In this document: one piece after another, positions 5,803 to 6,226 of the stretch | How positions within the stretch are numbered: the stretch's first letter is position 1 | Layout: each line of letters starts with the position of its first letter | Made by a program: the position numbers and the translations under genes | Notes under the pieces: generated by a model | The model's database searches: none | What the model was told of the DNA's origin: nothing | Seen by the model: the letters and a program-made list of their open reading frames with translations, nothing else | Assembly: GCA_002291985.1 (NCBI GenBank) | Contig: DBBB01000040.1 | Span: forward strand, 361-6,586 | Direction of reading: 5' to 3' | From: Firmicutes bacterium UBA995 | GTDB lineage: Bacteria > Bacillota > Sulfobacillia > UBA995 | Length of the DNA: 6,226 bases

Positions 5803-6226
5803 GACCGCGGTCACCGGCGAGGAGAAGGGACGGCGCCGGCGGGCAAGAAGGCAACACTTGCCTGCCGGGCCCGGTTTGGGATTTGACGGGCCACGGTTTC
5901 CCCGAGAATTGACCTCCAATTACGAACTGGCAGCACAGCACCAGCAAGAACAGCATTCCGAGGAAGACGTAGAGCATGTGCCGGTGCCAGGCCGGCCAGG
6001 GCGGGTCTCGTAGTGGTCCATCCCCAGTTGGCCCTTGCCCTCTTGGAAGAACTGCTCCACCTGAGCCTGGGCCGCGTCCTCTCGCGATCCGCCACGGCCG
6101 CCGCCACTCCTGCACCAATTAGCCCGCTGCTGAAGGGCCTCCCGTTGTACGCGATTCCGTACCGCTTGTTGTTGAAGAAGTCAGCACACCACAGGAAGAC
6201 CCTTGTGTGTCGCCGCTCACGTAATT
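5786..6226 (-). pseudogene. Frameshifted DDE transposase remnant (IS701/IS4-like), C-terminal part
   Basis: Read on the - strand, one frame (about 6081 down to 6001) gives EDAAQAQVEQFFQEGKGQLG followed by MDHYETR. The adjacent frame continues from 5998 with WPAWHRHMLYVFLGMLFLLV. Together these form the recognisable C-terminal region of DDE transposases of the IS701/IS4 type: the catalytic-Glu helix of the form (E)xFFQEGKGxLGxDHYExR, then WxxWHRH and a hydrophobic helix. A single missing base between the Arg codon (6003-6001) and the Trp codon (5998-5996) breaks the gene. Below about 5930 no conserved sequence is visible in any frame. Upstream of the catalytic helix (6120-6226) an open frame (VFLWCADFFNNKRYGIAYNG) does not clearly match the family, so more damage or a junction with another element is likely. 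The gene is non-functional and its 5' portion runs off the window or is lost. The 5786 boundary is where the frame containing the hydrophobic helix closes. Confidence 0.6.

Noticed and set aside
5811..6107. 98-codon - strand frame rich in Arg and Ala
   Set aside because: It is the third frame of the broken transposase; the recognisable motifs are in the other two frames.
1..6226. CRISPR array, tRNA, rRNA or riboswitch
   Set aside because: No regularly spaced identical repeats, no tRNA-like TTCRA arms with a matching acceptor stem and no known riboswitch core were seen on reading the window.

Overview
The window is GC-rich bacterial DNA with GTG starts and Shine-Dalgarno sites. It carries decayed pieces of at least two, probably three, insertion-sequence families, so it looks like an accessory (defence or genomic-island type) region rather than a core-gene block. 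The taxon cannot be fixed from the sequence. The remnant types and codon usage would suit a high-GC, possibly thermophilic or soil/sediment lineage such as Chloroflexota or a deep-branching Firmicute, but that is only a guess.

Layout: (1) 3-251, the 3' part of a RelE/ParE-family toxin that starts just outside the window. (2) 252-738, no intact gene: a truncated IS3-family left end with the first codons of its orfA, then a three-copy degenerate tandem repeat resembling the multiple terminal repeats of IS21-type elements. (3) 739-962, a small ribbon-helix-helix (RHH) antitoxin/repressor-like reading frame, apparently broken by a one-base loss just after its start. (4) 937-5561, three long genes on the + strand, each overlapping the next: a HerA-family DNA-translocating ATPase, a NurA-family nuclease with a four-cysteine putative zinc site, and an amino-type DNA methyltransferase with a TSPPY motif. 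(5) 5562-6226, a non-coding stretch with nested inverted repeats, then a frameshifted DDE transposase remnant on the - strand.

The three overlapping genes are the point of interest. HerA and NurA form a translocase-nuclease machine, known in archaea for DNA-end resection together with Mre11-Rad50. Here Mre11 and Rad50 are absent from the window, and the third, translationally coupled partner is a DNA methyltransferase. The simplest reading (inference) is a three-component modification/restriction-like defence system: the methyltransferase marks self DNA, and HerA-NurA degrades unmarked DNA. No conventional restriction endonuclease is present. The RHH fragment and the RelE toxin are probably neighbours or leftovers of toxin-antitoxin modules, although the RHH frame runs into the start of herA and could once have regulated it.
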